A DNA stretch of 64,000 nt from Orthonyx spaldingii (Eukaryota > Chordata > Aves > Passeriformes > Orthonychidae), in contig VZTJ01002533.1 of assembly GCA_013397795.1 (NCBI GenBank), positions 129,474 to 193,473 on the forward strand, in the 5' to 3' direction. A program made the position numbers and the translations under genes. The notes beneath the pieces are model-generated. The model had not been told where the DNA came from and searched no databases. It worked only from the letters and a program-made list of their open reading frames with translations. Shown in pieces: positions 61,861-64,000 of the stretch. Numbering within the stretch: the first letter of the stretch is position 1; every line of letters starts with the position of its first letter.

Positions 61861-64000
61861 AAGTTACCTTTGGCAATGGCCAAATTGTCCAAGTAACTTG
61901 CTGTTCAAGACTGTGAGCAACAACATCCAGAAACAAAAAAATCAGAGTAGGAACTCAGACAGTTGCTCAGGTGAAAGACTCTTGGGGAATCATTTCAGCT
62001 CTAGTGTCCAACAAGATTCCAGGGCACACAAAAAAGGAAATTAAAATATTTAAATAAGTCATGTGTAGCTTTACCAAAGGCATGCAGTAGAAGTTCTAGT
62101 CAAGCTATTTATATTTTCATTGGTTGAACCAAGTTATTGTACACCTTCTATACAGTCAAATTGCATTTTTACTTCTTAAGGAAATGATGGGAGTGGCAGA
62201 GGGTGGTTTTTCAACTGACAGAGAGCATGACAGCTATTTGGTACAGAAACAGTCAGCAAAAATTACGTTTCCATACGATTTTAGATCGCTTTGGAGCTAC
62301 TAAATTAATATGCATTGCTCTTCCTACAGTGCCTGAGTCTCATGCACCACACACTTGATCCTTACCATGAGAATTTTAGTGAATCCAGTTACTTCAGTCC
62401 CATTTATAAAAATATTCTAAAGCCTGAATGTTATAAGATATATAACTATATGCATAAAATTCTATATTAAAATGGCTGACAGGAGAAAATAAGATATGCC
62501 CAGAAAAGACTGAGAGACTGCATTTGGGCCTAATATGGAAGAGTACAAGAATAATTCATCCTTTCAGAGAGATATTACTTGTGTAGTACTACAAAAGACA
62601 GAGAGACTGCCAGGTTCAGCTACAAATAGTTACATAAAACTGCAACTGGGAATAGAGTTTAAATGAAATTCTGAAGGCAAATGGATCATCTCAACATTTT
62701 TGCTCAGAGCCTGCTTTCCTGTAGATTTCAGACAGGTTTGGAACAGATTTTAGAGAAGAATGAAGGAAATTCAAGTTCCTTTGGTCAACCTGTTGGGCTG
62801 GAGTGTGTGTCCTGGCGTCTCACTATGGTACAGGGGTTTTGTTCTCCACACCCATTATCTGCTAACTGCAGCAAGGTGACAGATCTTGGTGTGTTCTGAA
62901 TAAAGGCATGGTTTAAGGCTTATGGCATTAGCAGCTGCAGACTTTAACCCTTGTGTTAGCTCATGGAACACAGCGTGGTATCCACAGGAAACCTGCTGGC
63001 ATTGTGCCATTGGCATTCAGCAGAGAGTATTATATTTTGAGGAGTTTTTATTTGGTTTTTTTCCTTTCATTTTGTTACTTCCAAGGCCTTTTGGATGCAG
63101 GAGCTCCCTTTTTTCCAATTATTCTTTTAATTTTCAGGGGTCAGGGACGTGTCACATGCACCGATTCTGTCACCGCCCCTCATCACTGGTCACTCTGGTA
63201 AAGGGATATCATTGCCTCAGATATCAACTGGAATTCTGCTCACTAAGGCAGACATGGGTAGAGCTCTCCTGGAAGAATTAATCAGCCTTCCATCTGAGTG
63301 GGTCAAAAAGAGCATCTACATCTCATGGGTACCCAGAAATCCGAGCTCTGCTCACGGTTGGGACCTGCCTTGCTTCTAGGTAACCACTGCCAGCTACCTC
63401 TGCTTCCTTTGGTGCTTTCTGGTTGGTTTGTGAACTTCTCAGAGCAATGCCTAATAGACAAGGTCTGGTTTTCCAGGGCCTCAGGAAGTCTCTGTATGAA
63501 ATCAAAAAGAGCTTCAGCATTATATGTACAAAGCTTATGCAACTCCCCCTCCTCCTCCAAGGGCTTTAAATCATTCAGGCTAATCTAATTATTTCACCAA
63601 GTAGTGGGCTTGTCTCTCTTTATGCAAAATACCCCAAATATTGTAAAGACTCCAAGTTATCTGGCCACCTTCCAGTTAATTAACTTAGCACTGAGGGAAA
63701 TACTGAAAAACAAAATTAAAAGCCATCCAATTTTTAGCCATCCCAATTCCTCACAAAAAGTAATGCCATTACATCTGTCTTCACTTAGAGTATGTAAGCT
63801 ACTTGCATATGATCCTAAACCCACATTTTTTATTTCTCATTCTTAATCACTACTTGATTAAAAAAAAAAAAAAAATCAGCACAAACCCCACATACAATTT
63901 ATTCCAGTTACATGGAGAAAAAATACAGACATTTAGTTTGTCAAAATGCAAAATAAACATCTGGCCCAGCAGACAAATCTCTCAGACAACAGAGAGTTCC
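61861..64000. other. Unique AT-rich stretch, poly-A at 63859-63875
   Basis: No gene recognised. Open frames at 62681-63588 in several frames overlap one another and have no domains. The A-run near 63860 is not preceded by a recognisable retrocopy. Confidence 0.45.

Noticed and set aside
1..64000. CRISPR array, operon or prokaryotic genes
   Set aside because: No regularly spaced short repeats with unique spacers and no dense coding; the sequence is vertebrate non-coding DNA.

Overview
This window looks like non-coding nuclear DNA from a bird, probably a songbird. The evidence is the repeat content: at least a dozen chicken-repeat-1 (CR1) LINE fragments that end in the bird-type 3' tail (ATTCTATG/ATTCTGTG repeats), long terminal repeats (LTRs) of avian endogenous retroviruses, an AT-rich and CpG-poor background, and three runs of N of a draft vertebrate assembly. 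I recognise no functional protein-coding gene, exon, rRNA, tRNA or other RNA gene on either strand. Nearly all open frames are short and lack recognisable domains, as expected by chance in AT-rich DNA. The region is therefore best read as a gene desert or a long intron. The species assignment is an inference from repeats, not from a gene.

Layout. 1-973 is a nearly complete ERVL-type LTR on the minus strand, cut by the window edge. 1.4-12.6 kb is mostly unique sequence with a GGAGA microsatellite and gap, degraded CR1 pieces, and a 135-bp miniature LTR at 8073-8207 flanked by a 5-bp target-site duplication. 12.6-17.3 kb holds a CR1 ORF2 C-terminal fragment, a 94-bp tandem duplication, a 31-bp minisatellite, a CR1 tail, and a TTTC microsatellite that runs into an 898-base gap. 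21.8-24.7 kb is a cluster of four CR1 3' ends in the same orientation. 29493-29731 is a young-looking, CpG-rich 239-bp solo LTR with a perfect 6-bp target-site duplication. 33155-33323 is a second, truncated copy of the ERVL-type LTR. 34.7-35.2 kb is another CR1, and 36.1-36.4 kb is a GGAGA/GGGAGA repeat with a 232-base gap. 41.6-43.0 kb contains two diverged copies of a roughly 350-bp sequence about 1.0 kb apart. 43.25-44.4 kb is a broken CR1 endonuclease region joined to a CR1 tail. 47.7-48.07 kb is a minus-strand CR1. From 48.1 kb to the end the sequence is mostly unique, with small inverted repeats and low-complexity tracts and one 200-codon open frame (57181-57783, minus) of unknown significance.

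No set of genes here works together. The observations most worth checking are structural: the two LTRs with target-site duplications, the ancient paired segment at 41.6/42.6 kb, and the fact that all three assembly gaps lie at or next to purine/pyrimidine repeats. I found no convincing new biological system. Family names are from recognition of sequence patterns; no search was run.
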